64,000 nt of DNA from an uncultured Acetatifactor sp. GTDB taxonomy: Bacteria; Bacillota; Clostridia; Lachnospirales; Lachnospiraceae. The stretch covers positions 14,351 through 78,350 of the forward strand of contig CAKRUB010000011.1 in assembly GCA_934402375.1 (NCBI GenBank), read 5' to 3'. Under the pieces are notes generated by a model. It was not told the origin of the DNA, did not search any database, and saw nothing but the letters and a program-made list of their open reading frames with translations. The position numbers were made by a program, and so were the translations under genes. Below, piece by piece: positions 54,160 to 63,925 of the stretch (positions within the stretch are counted from its first letter, which is position 1; every line of letters begins with the position of its first letter).

Positions 54160-57100
54160 TTACTTATCATTACTCTTTTTTCTTATTACAACAATTTCCG
54201 CAGCTCCTGCAAGTCCTGCGATGGATGCCACGACAAGTAATACCATCCAAAGTGCATCTCTGGATGCATCTCCGGTCTTCGGAGCGATTACCGATTTATC
54301 TGTCGTATTATCATTGCTGCCCGCATTATCGCTGCTGTTGTTGTCATTATTACTGTTATTGTTGCCGTTATTATCGCCGGACGTATTCCTTGCAACCGTA
54401 AAGTGCGTACTTGCCGAACCATCCGCCCATACAATCTCAAAGGAATGGCTGCCTTCCGATAGCGTACTCAGGAAGTCCGCCTTTAAGGTGATAATCGTCG
54501 AACCCTCTGCCGCCGTATAGTTCTCGGTGCCAATCACCCTTCCATCCACCAGTACGTTCTGGAACTTGGCAAACTCACCGTCTCCACTGATTACAAGACT
54601 TCCGTCCGTATTCTGTGTCCATGCGCCGTCCGCACCGGAGATAATCCTGTATACAACCGCCTTGAAGGTGACTTCTATGGTATGTGCCGCTTTCACATCC
54701 GTAAAGGTATAGCTTGCTGCAGCACTTACCGCCTTTCCGTCCACTTTCAGGCTCTCAATCTCATACCCCGTATCCGCTGTAATCACAAAGGTCTGGCTGC
54801 TGCCTTCCTCTACCTCCACAGCGCCGCTCGGGGAAATGCTTCCGTGCACTCCTGCGGTAGCCGTAATGGTGTACTGCACGGTAATCGTCAGCGTTACCGT
54901 ATCCGTTGTAACAGAACCCGCTGCGTTGCGGATCACACACTGGTACTTAAAGCCATTGCAGTCCGCATCCGTTATGCCGGACGTATAGGCTGCGCTGTTC
55001 GCACCGTTGAGATTTACAAAGCCCTTTCCGTCGTTCCTGTCAATCTGCCACTGGTACGTTACGTCAGTACCCGTTGCCGTTACCTCAAAGACGGCTCTTT
55101 CCCCTGCCTTCACAGATACATTCTTCGGCTGCGAGGTGATTGCAGGTAAATCCACATGATACAGCTCGATTTCACCGGTCAGGATTTCGTAGTTGGTGTC
55201 CGTGGGTGTAAAGCGCCACTTGTAGGTCTTGTTGACTTCCACCTTGGTGTCATTGGATAACGCATTACCGTCGTCATCTATCCACTCCAGGGTACCTTCC
55301 GTGAGGCTGATCGTGCTGCCAATCAGTGTCAACCCCGCATCTGCCAATGTCTTCCCATGGATAGTGATCTCGGTGAAATTCGGCTCACCGGTAGGGGTAG
55401 CCGGGGTGATCGTGATGACAAAGGGAGCACTGGTGATCTCATTGTAAACAGAATCACCCGCTTTGGTTGCAAGGATCGTAATCCTGCCGACCCTTACCGG
55501 CGTCAGGACATTGCCTTCGATGGTTGCTTCGCCCGTGCTGTTTTCTGTGTCAATGCGGTAGGTCACCTCACCTGTGCCGGAACCGCCGGTGGTGCCAAGC
55601 GTCAGCTTCCCGCCGTAAACCACGGTGTTGTCGCCTGTGACAAGCAGCTCCTCCTGATTGTCCTTCTCCGTCAGGGTAATGACCACCTTGACGGCAGCAT
55701 CTTCATAGTTGATGGAGGTGATCGTTACCGGCAGGGTCACGGTATCGCCTATTTTGCCTGTGCCGGTCAGCGTGTACTTCAAAACGCCGTCGGCATCTAT
55801 GGAATAAGCGGAGAGAATCTCCGTGTCTCCGGCAGCCTCACCGAGCGTATAGTTCGTTGCGCCTGCCACAAGCTCCGCCAGATCGACCGTCTTCTCGCCG
55901 GTCAGCGTGTACCGGCAGCCTTTCTGGATGTCCGTCAGTGTAGGAGCGGCAGCCTTCTGAATGGTCAGCGTACCGGCTGCAATGGTCATGTCATTATAGT
56001 TACTGCCGTTCTTTGCATCAATGGTCACAGCATAGCTGCCCGCATTGGTGGGAGCCTCTGTGCTGCCGTTGTACTTCACGGTGATGTCGCCCATGCCGCT
56101 GATACCAGACTTTGTATTAACTGTCACGGTCTTTGCAGCGCCGTCATAGGTCTGCGCTGTGGTAAGACCAGTCACATCAAAGTCTTCCAGCTTGGGATCG
56201 ATCTTGGTAATCGTCCATGTCGTTTCCGCCGTTCCGGTGTAGTTGCCCGTACCCTTGATTTTCAGGGTTACAGTACCGGCATCGGTTGCCTTGTCTCCGC
56301 TCACAATCTCGTAAGTGATCGTGTCAGACCATCCCTCCAGCGTCACGGAGGTAATGTTCACCGTCTGCTCCGAGCCGTCGTAGGTAAAGCTCTCAGCATC
56401 CAGTGCGATGGCTGCGCCATTGATGGACTTCTTCGAAATGGTGAAGTCCTTGGAAGCCGTTCCCTCATAGTTCCCCTTACCGGTGATCGTCAGTGTTGCA
56501 ATACCGGCATTGATGTTGTTGGAATAGCTGTAATCAAAGTCCGTACCGGGGGTCAGCATCGTCTCGCCATCCATGACTTTAATAGCGGGCTTAATCTCCT
56601 TGCCGGTGTACTCTTGCGCGGAAATCTCCGCAATCATCTTTTCAATAATACTCTTCGCAGCTACTTCAATGTTCACGCTGTCGGAACCATAGTGGGTGTC
56701 GCTGGAGTAGGTTGCTGTCAGGATCGCAGAACCTACCTTCTTCACCTGAATCGTAGGCGTTTCGGTATCCGCACCGGAGGTAATCTCCAGAACGTCAGAA
56801 TCAGTACTGCTCCAGCTCCAGGTGCCGCCATCAGGGGCGGTCTTGGCTGCTTTCAGTGTAAAGTCTTTGTCGCCATAGGTCTTGTCGGTATCGCCTGTGA
56901 TTCTGACACCTGCGTCAGTCTTGTCTACCACCTTCACAGTGATAATCTTCTCTTCCGGTTCAGTAAAGTTTGTGGTGGCATCAGCAGTTACCCTGATCTC
57001 GAAGCTGCTTACAGTGGATGCAGCATTTGCAGCCGTCAGACTGACACCGTCAAGTGTGATACCTGCGGGCGTATCAACCAACGCATAGCTCAGCGTTGCA

Positions 57101-60100
57101 CCGGTGTCGGTGTTGTTAAAGGATGCCCACTTGGAAATGTCCACTGCCACACCGTTCTTCACGATCGTCTGCTCGGATGCAGCGGTAATTTCAGTTGTTA
57201 CCCTATTGATGGTCACCGTCGTGGTAGTCTTGTTGTCAGCAAGGATGTAGTTGTCTGCCGCTTTGTTGATCAGTGTCACTTCAACGGCAACGTCCTTCGT
57301 GCCAGCATTATCATCATCCATCTTGCCGGTCACGTTATAATCTGTGCCCTTAATCAGTGTAGCACCATTGAAGGTCACACTGATTTCCACTGAAGTCTTA
57401 TCCTTCTCGTAGTTGCGATCTACAGCAGCCGCATTTCCGATGCTGATAGGCTTTTTGTTGATTGTCGCCGTAGTCGTACATGTCACGTCGCCAATCAGTT
57501 CATAGTTCTCGTTCAAAAGCGATACCCTGACAGTAACATCCTTGCCTTCGCCGGCATTTTCGTCAGAGAATGAGCCTACTGCGGTATAGTCATCAGGGAA
57601 CACCAGTCCGTCCAATATATTGTTGTTCTCGTCAGCAAAGGATACCGATGTAACATCTGCTGCCACTTTACCGTCGTAATCCTTGTCATCAACCTTCGCG
57701 CCGACAATATGGATCTTTGCCGCCTCCACCGCCAGTACATAGGTCGCCGAATCTGCCTCATAGTTCTGCGTTGCTTCGGCTTTCGCAGTGATGCAGGCAC
57801 TTCCGGCACCGACAATGGTTACTTCTCCGGTCTTTTCGTTCACCGTTGCAACATCTTCGTTATCGCTGCTATAGGTAACTTTGCCCTTAACCACACCGGT
57901 CACCAGATTAGAAAAGGCTTCGTCGCCGTAGGTCTTCTTCACGTTATTGGGCTCAAACTCCAGTGACTGCAGTGCCTTATCAATGTTGAATTCCTTTGTA
58001 ACATCTGCGAACGCATAATTACCGTCTGCCGTAGCCTTAACGGTTACAGTACCGGCATTCTTACCGGCATCTATGTTCTTACCATATTCAACGCTGTAGT
58101 CCGTACCCTGACCCAGCACCGTATTGCCGACTGTCACGGTAACATCAGGCTCGATCTGGCTGCCGGTGTAAATCATATTGTCGTTCAGTTCCACATCCGG
58201 TACAACATCACTTTTTGCAATTGTAAACTTCCAGTCGTTGTACAAATAGTTAACTCCAATGTAGTTATCGCCCTCTGCCACACTGACCTCGACAGTGTAG
58301 TCGCCCGCATCTATAGGCTCGTCCACCGGTATTCCATTCCGATAGTACATCACCACCGTGGCATCACCCATGCCACTGATGCCGTCCTTCGCCTCAACTT
58401 TTGCGAGCTTGGGAGTGCCGTCGTAGATTAAAGTGTCTGCCGGCTCAAAGTTGAAATCGTCCTTCGTGGGCTTTGCCTTTGCAATCGTATATTCCACGCT
58501 TGCAGTCACGGACTTATTGTCCGCGCCTTTAAGAATAAGGCTTGCAGTATAGGTGCCCGCATTGGTGGGTATAACGGTCATCTCATTGCCGTCCTTGTCT
58601 TTGTAGATGATGTTGTTCAAATCACCCGCTGCCCAATTATTCTCGTCCAATACTGCCTTTATTGCTTTGCCATCCCCGTAGACCGCATGCTCAGGTCTGC
58701 TGATGGTCACACTGCCGCCGTCAGGCTTGGGACAGGTGGCTGTATTTTGGCAGGTAGCGGTAATGGTCTCGCCACTCGCCGTATATATCCAACTGTGCTG
58801 GTGTACCTCGAGGTACAATTCAGTTCCCTTCTGGGTAACCACATAGCCCTGTTCCGCCACATCCGACGTGAATATATCAGTGTAGTTCAGGCTATTGTCG
58901 CTCGCGCCGGTGGCGATTTTGACAGCCTCACCTGATGTAGGAAGATTATCAATAAATTTGCTCACACCAATCTTGGCATCCGCCGTTAGTCCATTAATGG
59001 TAATGGTCGCAAAGTATTTATCATCATTTGCGTTTCCACATAGGAGGACGTTATTCTTTGTTCCGCTCTCGCCCTTTTCATACAGCCCATCGGCACCGAG
59101 CGTACCTTTCTGCCAGTTGTCTTTGATCTGCACCGCGCCGGACACAATGAAGGTGCTTTTGTATTCACCTACATACACACCGCCCGCGCCTGTGTTAGCG
59201 TTGTTTCCGGTGATTATGCCGCCGCTCATCTTGAACGTACCGCCGGCTGTACCGTCGCTTGTACTGCCGTTCATTACATTCACGCCACCACCGTAAGAAT
59301 CCGCAGTATTTCCGGTGATGCTTCCGTTACTCATAGTAAATGTGCCGCGACCATATACATTCACTCCACCGCCGTAATACTTCGCCGTATTTCCGGTGAT
59401 GCTGCCGCCGCTCATAGCGAACTCGCCGTTCGTTCTTACATACACACCACCGCCGTAATACTTCGCCATATTTCCGGTGATGCTGCCGCCTTTCATCTCG
59501 AACGTGCCATATACATACACACCGCCGCCATAGTTGCTTGTATTTTCAGCGATTTTGCCGGTGCTCTCTTTTGTCATAGTAAACGTGCCGCCGGATGCTA
59601 CATACACACCGCCACCATTGGAGCTACTTGTATTTCCGGTGATGTCGCCTCCGGTCATCTCGAACGTGCCGGTTTCGTCTACATATACACCGCCGCCGTT
59701 TTTCGAGCTCGTATTTCCGGTGATGCTGCCGCCGCTCATGGTGAAGACGGCAGTTGAGGTAGTCGTTGAGTCGGCAGTTGAGCCTACATGCACGCCGCCA
59801 TTGGTAAAGGATGAACCCATTTCGTTATCGGATATCTTACCGCTCTTCATGTTGAAGATGCCGCTATCCAAATACACACCGCCGGCGCTGCTGGGCATAC
59901 CCATATTTCCGGTAATTTCGCCGCCGTCCATGGTGAACGTACCGCCGTTCAAATACACACCGCCGCCACCGTTACTGCTTTTATTCGTATTTCCGGTGAT
60001 GTCGCCGCCGGTCATGATGAAGTTGCCCGGTTCGCCGTAAGTGCTAGAGTTTACATACACGCCGCCGCCCTTACCTGTATTTTGGGCGATTTTGCCGCCG

Positions 60101-63100
60101 TTCATGTAAAAGGTGGAGTAGGCTCCTACATATACACCACCGCCGCCGGAGGAGGAGCTACCCGTATTTCCGGTGATGTCGCCGCCGTTCATGGTGAAAG
60201 TACCCTCTCTATATATATAAACACCGCCCTGATCTTTGTTATTGGCAATGCTGCTGCCGTCCTCCATGGTGAAGGTACCGCCGTCCAAATACACTCCGCC
60301 ACCACCATTTCCGGTGATGTCGCCGCCGCTCATGGTGAACTTGCTGCCTGATCCAACCCCCACTCCGCCACCACTATTTCCGGTGATGTCGCCACCGTCC
60401 ATGGTGAAGGTACCAGTTCCATGTATATACACACCACCGCCTTGATTTGTGCACTTATTACCAGTGATACTGCCGCCGTGCATAGTAAACTTACTGTCTT
60501 CGCCCACATACACACCACCGCCGTAGAAATCGGTCGTATTCCCGGTAATGTTGCCCTCCCACAGGGTAAGAGTGCCATCGTTACTTATACCGATGCCTTT
60601 GGCGCCATTCGCATGAGTAATCTTGCCGGTTTTCTTGCCGGCTTCATCCTTACTACAATCAGTGATGTTAAGGGAAGCGCCGCTTTTAACTATAATAGCC
60701 GCTTTTTCGGCCGTCGGACCGGTAATCGTCTTTCCATTTAAGCAAAGGTATACCTCACCCTCAACGTTGCAGGTCCATGATGCATCGAGAGTCACATCCT
60801 TCGTCAGATAGTAATAGCCGCCTGTCACAATATCCTTGAGCTCAGTAATGCTCTCCCACACCTGATCTTTGTTGTGCCCATCATGGGTGCAGTCCGTCGT
60901 AGCGCAGATTGAATGCACATGAGGCTCGCCATTTGCAAAAACGACAGCATTATCCTCCAGCTTCGTCTTATAGCCGACATCACTGACGAAAGCTGCCCGG
61001 TCAGTCTCCGTAGGTTCGTAAGCGTCACTTTCTCCCTTGGCAATGACCGCAGTCTTGCCCTCCTGAATTGTTGTCCACGTGGTCACGCCAATCTTGGCGT
61101 CTTTTGCCAGCCCATCCGCGCCAATGGTGATGGTATTGCCGGTCGCCAGAAGAACATTGCTGCTTAAGCGTTCACCCTTGATGGCATTGTAGAACTTATT
61201 ATTGGTAATCTTTGCTGTACCGCTGACAGTTATAGTACTGCTGGAAGCGACATACACACCACCATCATAGCTAACGTTCGTGTTCTCCGGATCTTGTATA
61301 TAGTTTTGGGAGATACTACCGCCCTGCATAGTGAAAGTATTCCCTACATATACACCACTGCCGTAATAAGTAGCTGTGTTTTTGGAGATACTACCGTCCT
61401 GCATCGTAAAGGTACCCGTTACATATACACCACCGCCGTCGCAACGAGCACTGTTGTCGGAAATGGTGCCGCCATGCATAATAAAGTTAGCAGGAGATTT
61501 ATCGCCGTCTGTATTGTAGTATGTTCCCACATACACGCCACCACCTTCACCATAGTAGGAGTTAGTACCTGCTTTGGCTGTGTTGCCGCTAATGGTACCA
61601 CCATACATTTCGAAGGTAGCATTGTTATACCGAGGCGGTTTGGAACTCGAGGATGTGTAACCCACATACACACCGACACCGTTCCCTTCGGCAGTGTTGT
61701 TAGTAATCAAGCCGTCGTACATGGTAAAGCTGCCGCCATACACATGTACACCACGACCGGCTTGGATGTCGGCAATCGAACCGCCATACATTTCAAAGGT
61801 ACCGCCGTATACCTCCACACCGCCGCCTGCTGTACTGCCGGAGTGAGTGATCTTGCCGTACTCTGTGCCTTCGCCCTTGCAGTCTGTCAGCGTGAGCTTG
61901 CCGTTTTCTGCAATCTCAATCACAGCCTTATTGGCATTAGGCTGAAAAATGCTGTTCCCGTTCAGGCAGAGCTTTACATCCCATTTGCACACCCATGGTT
62001 CCCCTGTCTCATAACTTATCGAAGTGGTCAGATAATAGTTACCGGAGTCCTTGATTTCACTCAGTTTGGAAATGCCCTCCCAGATCACGTCATCGTGCTG
62101 GTCTTCATGTCCGCATGTCTCCCCGCAGATAGGGTGCTTCTGCGGCTGGGTCGCATACAGCTTCGCTACGCCGTTCGCAAGAAACGGATAGCAATTCTTG
62201 TCGCTTTTAATACAAGCCACATCATCCTCGCTCAGTTTGTAACCGTCTGCCGCCTTGGCAATCGTCACGGGTTTGGTCAGGGCAGGAGTATCGTATGTGT
62301 ATACGCCAATGCTGCCGGCCAGTTTGCCAGCGATGGCGATGGTTTGACCGGATGCCAGTTCGACGTTGTTGCTGTTATTATTACTATGGTCTGTATTGCC
62401 GCTAACCATTGCATTACCGGATACAATGAAAGAGCAACCATTATCCACCCATACACCGCCTCCATTAACACTGTACTGGTTATTGAGGTTGTTAGCTCTA
62501 ATGGTTCCGCCGTCCATGTGGAAAACGGCATACGATGTCAAACCCACGCCGCCTCCGTAATAAGCCGTGTTTCCTGTGATTTCGCCGTCGGTCATATTGA
62601 ATGTGGAATTGTACACATACACGCCGCCGCCTCTGCCGTTGTCAGCACTTGCTTTGTTGCCGCTGATCGTGCCGCCGTACATGTTAAAGGTACCGCTGAC
62701 GGTTCCTTTAATGCTGTTGTAGCTACTTCCCACATATACGCCGCCGCCGTGTTCCGTGACTTTATTATCACTGATCGTGCCGCCGTACATGTTGAAAGTA
62801 CCGCCGGTCACCTTCACGCCACAGCCGGTGTAAGAAGTGGTGGAAGCTGCGTGGGTAATCTTGCCCTTGGCTGTCTCGCTGTCGTTGCAATCGTACAGTG
62901 TAAAGGTCACGCCGCTCTCAATTGTGATGACATCAATGCCACCCTTTTCCATCGTGATGCTATGCCCATTCAGGCAAAGGACAGTGCCGTTCGCGGGCTT
63001 CCATGTCTCCGTCAGCGTCACGTCAGTGTTCAGATAATAGCTGTCAGCCTTATTGGGCAACTGCTTATCATTTGTCCATTCTTGCATGCCGACATGATCT

Positions 63101-63609
63101 GCTGTATGCTCGCCTGCCTGCAACGCCACAAGCGCAGGTGCATTCATCGCATTATATATCTTCTCCAAACGCGTTATATCCAGCTCGGCAAGCTGCTCAT
63201 CGCTCAACGCTCCCATAGCCGCGTCAATAGCTGCCAGCTGCTCTCCGATAGCTTCCGCGTTCTCCGCCGTTATATTCTCCGGCAGGGCATCGATCAGCGC
63301 CTGCACCGCCTTTACCTTTTCTGCGTTCTGCCCATCGGCGTCTCCACCGCTGACGTCATTGCCGCTGACGTCATTACCGGTGGTGTTGCCGCCGATGATG
63401 TCGTTGCCCGTGGTATCGCTACCCTTGGTGTCGCCGCCAGCGGTATCTCTATCGTTGCTGTTGCCCGCGATATAGACATCCGCAGTGCTCTCGCCACTCT
63501 GCGCCTCCTGTTTTGTCACCGCTCCTGCTTCCTCCGCAAATGACACCTCGGGTGTCATCGAGAGACAGAGAGCAAGTGCCATGAATAGACTCAACACTCG
63601 TTTCTTCAT
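54160..63609 (-). CDS. Giant cell-wall-anchored beta-helix surface protein
   Basis: A 3149-residue secreted protein. The signal peptide is about 1-25 (cut after SFA). A Gly/Asn/Asp/Thr-rich repeat (about 40-95) and a helical segment (about 97-160) follow. Three beta-helix blocks (about 170-480, 495-890, 895-1600) come next, the second and third each opened by a Cys/His-rich piece (HPICGETCGHED; HSICATTDCTHDG) and all by a strand ending in LCLNG. The helices are built of about thirty repeats of the form GGGVYV...FTMxGGxITGN. The stalk (about 1600-2825) has many MBG/YDG- and Big2-like domains. An Ig-like domain (about 2825-2905), a GxISPSG repeat domain (about 2910-2985), an Asn-rich linker, and the sorting signal APKTGD (about 3105) with a hydrophobic segment and RKK tail end the protein. 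It is probably an adhesin or glycan-binding stalk. ATG 63609 has AGGAGG; promoter 63683-63713. Confidence 0.88.
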   Translation of the reverse strand: MKKRVLSLFMALALCLSMTPEVSFAEEAGAVTKQEAQSGESTADVYIAGNSNDRDTAGGDTKGSDTTGNDIIGGNTTGNDVSGNDVSGGDADGQNAEKVKAVQALIDALPENITAENAEAIGEQLAAIDAAMGALSDEQLAELDITRLEKIYNAMNAPALVALQAGEHTADHVGMQEWTNDKQLPNKADSYYLNTDVTLTETWKPANGTVLCLNGHSITMEKGGIDVITIESGVTFTLYDCNDSETAKGKITHAASTTSYTGCGVKVTGGTFNMYGGTISDNKVTEHGGGVYVGSSYNSIKGTVSGTFNMYGGTISGNKASADNGRGGGVYVYNSTFNMTDGEITGNTAYYGGGVGLTSYAVFHMDGGTIRANNLNNQYSVNGGGVWVDNGCSFIVSGNAMVSGNTDHSNNNSNNVELASGQTIAIAGKLAGSIGVYTYDTPALTKPVTIAKAADGYKLSEDDVACIKSDKNCYPFLANGVAKLYATQPQKHPICGETCGHEDQHDDVIWEGISKLSEIKDSGNYYLTTSISYETGEPWVCKWDVKLCLNGNSIFQPNANKAVIEIAENGKLTLTDCKGEGTEYGKITHSGSTAGGGVEVYGGTFEMYGGSIADIQAGRGVHVYGGSFTMYDGLITNNTAEGNGVGVYVGYTSSSSKPPRYNNATFEMYGGTISGNTAKAGTNSYYGEGGGVYVGTYYNTDGDKSPANFIMHGGTISDNSARCDGGGVYVTGTFTMQDGSISKNTATYYGSGVYVGNTFTMQGGSISQNYIQDPENTNVSYDGGVYVASSSTITVSGTAKITNNKFYNAIKGERLSSNVLLATGNTITIGADGLAKDAKIGVTTWTTIQEGKTAVIAKGESDAYEPTETDRAAFVSDVGYKTKLEDNAVVFANGEPHVHSICATTDCTHDGHNKDQVWESITELKDIVTGGYYYLTKDVTLDASWTCNVEGEVYLCLNGKTITGPTAEKAAIIVKSGASLNITDCSKDEAGKKTGKITHANGAKGIGISNDGTLTLWEGNITGNTTDFYGGGVYVGEDSKFTMHGGSITGNKCTNQGGGVYIHGTGTFTMDGGDITGNSGGGVGVGSGSKFTMSGGDITGNGGGGVYLDGGTFTMEDGSSIANNKDQGGVYIYREGTFTMNGGDITGNTGSSSSGGGGVYVGAYSTFYMNGGKIAQNTGKGGGVYVNSSTYGEPGNFIMTGGDITGNTNKSSNGGGGVYLNGGTFTMDGGEITGNMGMPSSAGGVYLDSGIFNMKSGKISDNEMGSSFTNGGVHVGSTADSTTTSTAVFTMSGGSITGNTSSKNGGGVYVDETGTFEMTGGDITGNTSSSNGGGVYVASGGTFTMTKESTGKIAENTSNYGGGVYVYGTFEMKGGSITGNMAKYYGGGVYVRTNGEFAMSGGSITGNTAKYYGGGVNVYGRGTFTMSNGSITGNTADSYGGGVNVMNGSTSDGTAGGTFKMSGGIITGNNANTGAGGVYVGEYKSTFIVSGAVQIKDNWQKGTLGADGLYEKGESGTKNNVLLCGNANDDKYFATITINGLTADAKIGVSKFIDNLPTSGEAVKIATGASDNSLNYTDIFTSDVAEQGYVVTQKGTELYLEVHQHSWIYTASGETITATCQNTATCPKPDGGSVTISRPEHAVYGDGKAIKAVLDENNWAAGDLNNIIYKDKDGNEMTVIPTNAGTYTASLILKGADNKSVTASVEYTIAKAKPTKDDFNFEPADTLIYDGTPKLAKVEAKDGISGMGDATVVMYYRNGIPVDEPIDAGDYTVEVSVAEGDNYIGVNYLYNDWKFTIAKSDVVPDVELNDNMIYTGSQIEPDVTVTVGNTVLGQGTDYSVEYGKNIDAGKNAGTVTVKATADGNYAFADVTKEFNIDKALQSLEFEPNNVKKTYGDEAFSNLVTGVVKGKVTYSSDNEDVATVNEKTGEVTIVGAGSACITAKAEATQNYEADSATYVLAVEAAKIHIVGAKVDDKDYDGKVAADVTSVSFADENNNILDGLVFPDDYTAVGSFSDENAGEGKDVTVRVSLLNENYELIGDVTCTTTATINKKPISIGNAAAVDRNYEKDKTSVEISVTFNGATLIKGTDYNVTGKMDDDNAGTKDVAVEVTLINKAADNYILADNKTTTTVTINRVTTEITAASEQTIVKNGVAVDISKWASFNNTDTGATLSYALVDTPAGITLDGVSLTAANAASTVSSFEIRVTADATTNFTEPEEKIITVKVVDKTDAGVRITGDTDKTYGDKDFTLKAAKTAPDGGTWSWSSTDSDVLEITSGADTETPTIQVKKVGSAILTATYSSDTHYGSDSVNIEVAAKSIIEKMIAEISAQEYTGKEIKPAIKVMDGETMLTPGTDFDYSYSNNINAGIATLTITGKGNYEGTASKDFTISKKSINGAAIALDAESFTYDGSEQTVNITSVTLEGWSDTITYEIVSGDKATDAGTVTLKIKGTGNYTGTAETTWTITKIDPKLEDFDVTGLTTAQTYDGAAKTVTVNTKSGISGMGDITVKYNGSTEAPTNAGSYAVTIDAKNGSNYNDMTIAAGTLTIQKAAAPTLTDIQKGCRYTLTGEKTVDLAELVAGATNYTLGEAAGDTEILSAYSIDADGVLKYTLTGTGKIGDTVTLPVTITSINYEDAAVKVVITLTEKDNQEELLVTGDNTVVYGGKLTLGTTGGSGTGEVTYRIDTENSTGEATIEGNVLTPVRVGRITILATKAGDSVYNEITSAPFVITITPATPTGEPNFTEITIHGKTLADAGLTLIGSTISLTEGTLEWIDDDGNALSNDTKVEVNKTYKWRFTPTDTNYEILTGEIELYHVDLPAITSQPKNVSVKAGERAVFEVTATGTDVTYQWQIDRNDGKGFVNLNGANSAAYTSGITDADCNGFKYQCVIRNAAGSVTTDTVTLTITVQYTITATAGVHGSISPSGAVEVEEGSSQTFVITADTGYEIESLKVDGKAVSAAASYTFTDVKAAHTIEVTFKAVVYRIISGADGAWTQNTDGSLVISGDGEFAKFQNVLVDGRVIGTENYTAAEGSTIITLKADFLSTLSEGSHSFEIVWADGSASTHFTVARNTSGDNNGNNNSNNDNNSSDNAGSNDNTTDKSVIAPKTGDASRDALWMVLLVVASIAGLAGAAEIVVIRKKSNDK
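58980..62800 (-). repeat. In-frame tandem repeat region of the surface-protein gene
   Basis: Coding repeats of about 60-75 bases, containing variants of CCGGTGATGTCGCCGCCG on the plus strand, encode the beta-helix coils. Copies are most alike around 59300-60560, which suggests recent expansion and possible length variation between strains. Confidence 0.85.
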
Positions 63610-63925
63610 GAGCTCCTCCTTTGGTTATGTGCTTTTTACATCGCTAAAAACACATTTCTCCCTTATAAATCTTTTCCGTTATATTATACAACGTTCCTTC
63701 GGGGACAAGTCAAGTATTTCGCGTAAAAATTTGAAAATTCTATGTAAAATTTGCCACAGGGACGTTTCTTTCGTCACGATACTAGAGCAAAAAGCCCCGA
63801 TATGCTGTAATTGTCTGGATTGTTTGAATGTGTAGGAAACTTGAAAACAATTCAGACACTTTCAGTCAGATGATGCCTTTAACCCCGGTATCCTAGTCCG
63901 AGAGACCTCCTCAATATTAACTCCA
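63610..63925. other. Non-coding region between the surface-protein gene and the intron end
   Basis: It contains the surface-protein leader and promoter (63610-63713). The rest, to 63925, is AT-rich or unrecognised and is formally the 3' exon of the group II intron. No gene, tRNA or other RNA is recognised in it. Confidence 0.6.
63683..63713 (-). promoter_or_regulatory. Promoter of the surface-protein gene
   Basis: On the minus strand: -35 TTGACT (63708-63713) and a perfect -10 TATAAT (63683-63688), with a long 19-base spacer. The start is near 63676, leaving a leader of about 67 nt. The unusual spacer may mean weak or activator-dependent expression. Confidence 0.5.

Noticed and set aside
55357..57393. 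A 678-codon open frame on the plus strand
   Set aside because: Antisense shadow of the Ig-like stalk region; Cys- and His-rich translation without any family resemblance.
58980..62800. Regular repeats considered as a CRISPR array or satellite
   Set aside because: The repeats stay in one reading frame, encode beta-helix coils, and have no conserved-repeat/unique-spacer pattern.
61294..63543. A 749-codon open frame on the plus strand
   Set aside because: It is antisense to the repeat-rich surface-protein gene, has no ribosome-binding site or recognisable domain, and its sequence mirrors the codon repeats of the real gene.
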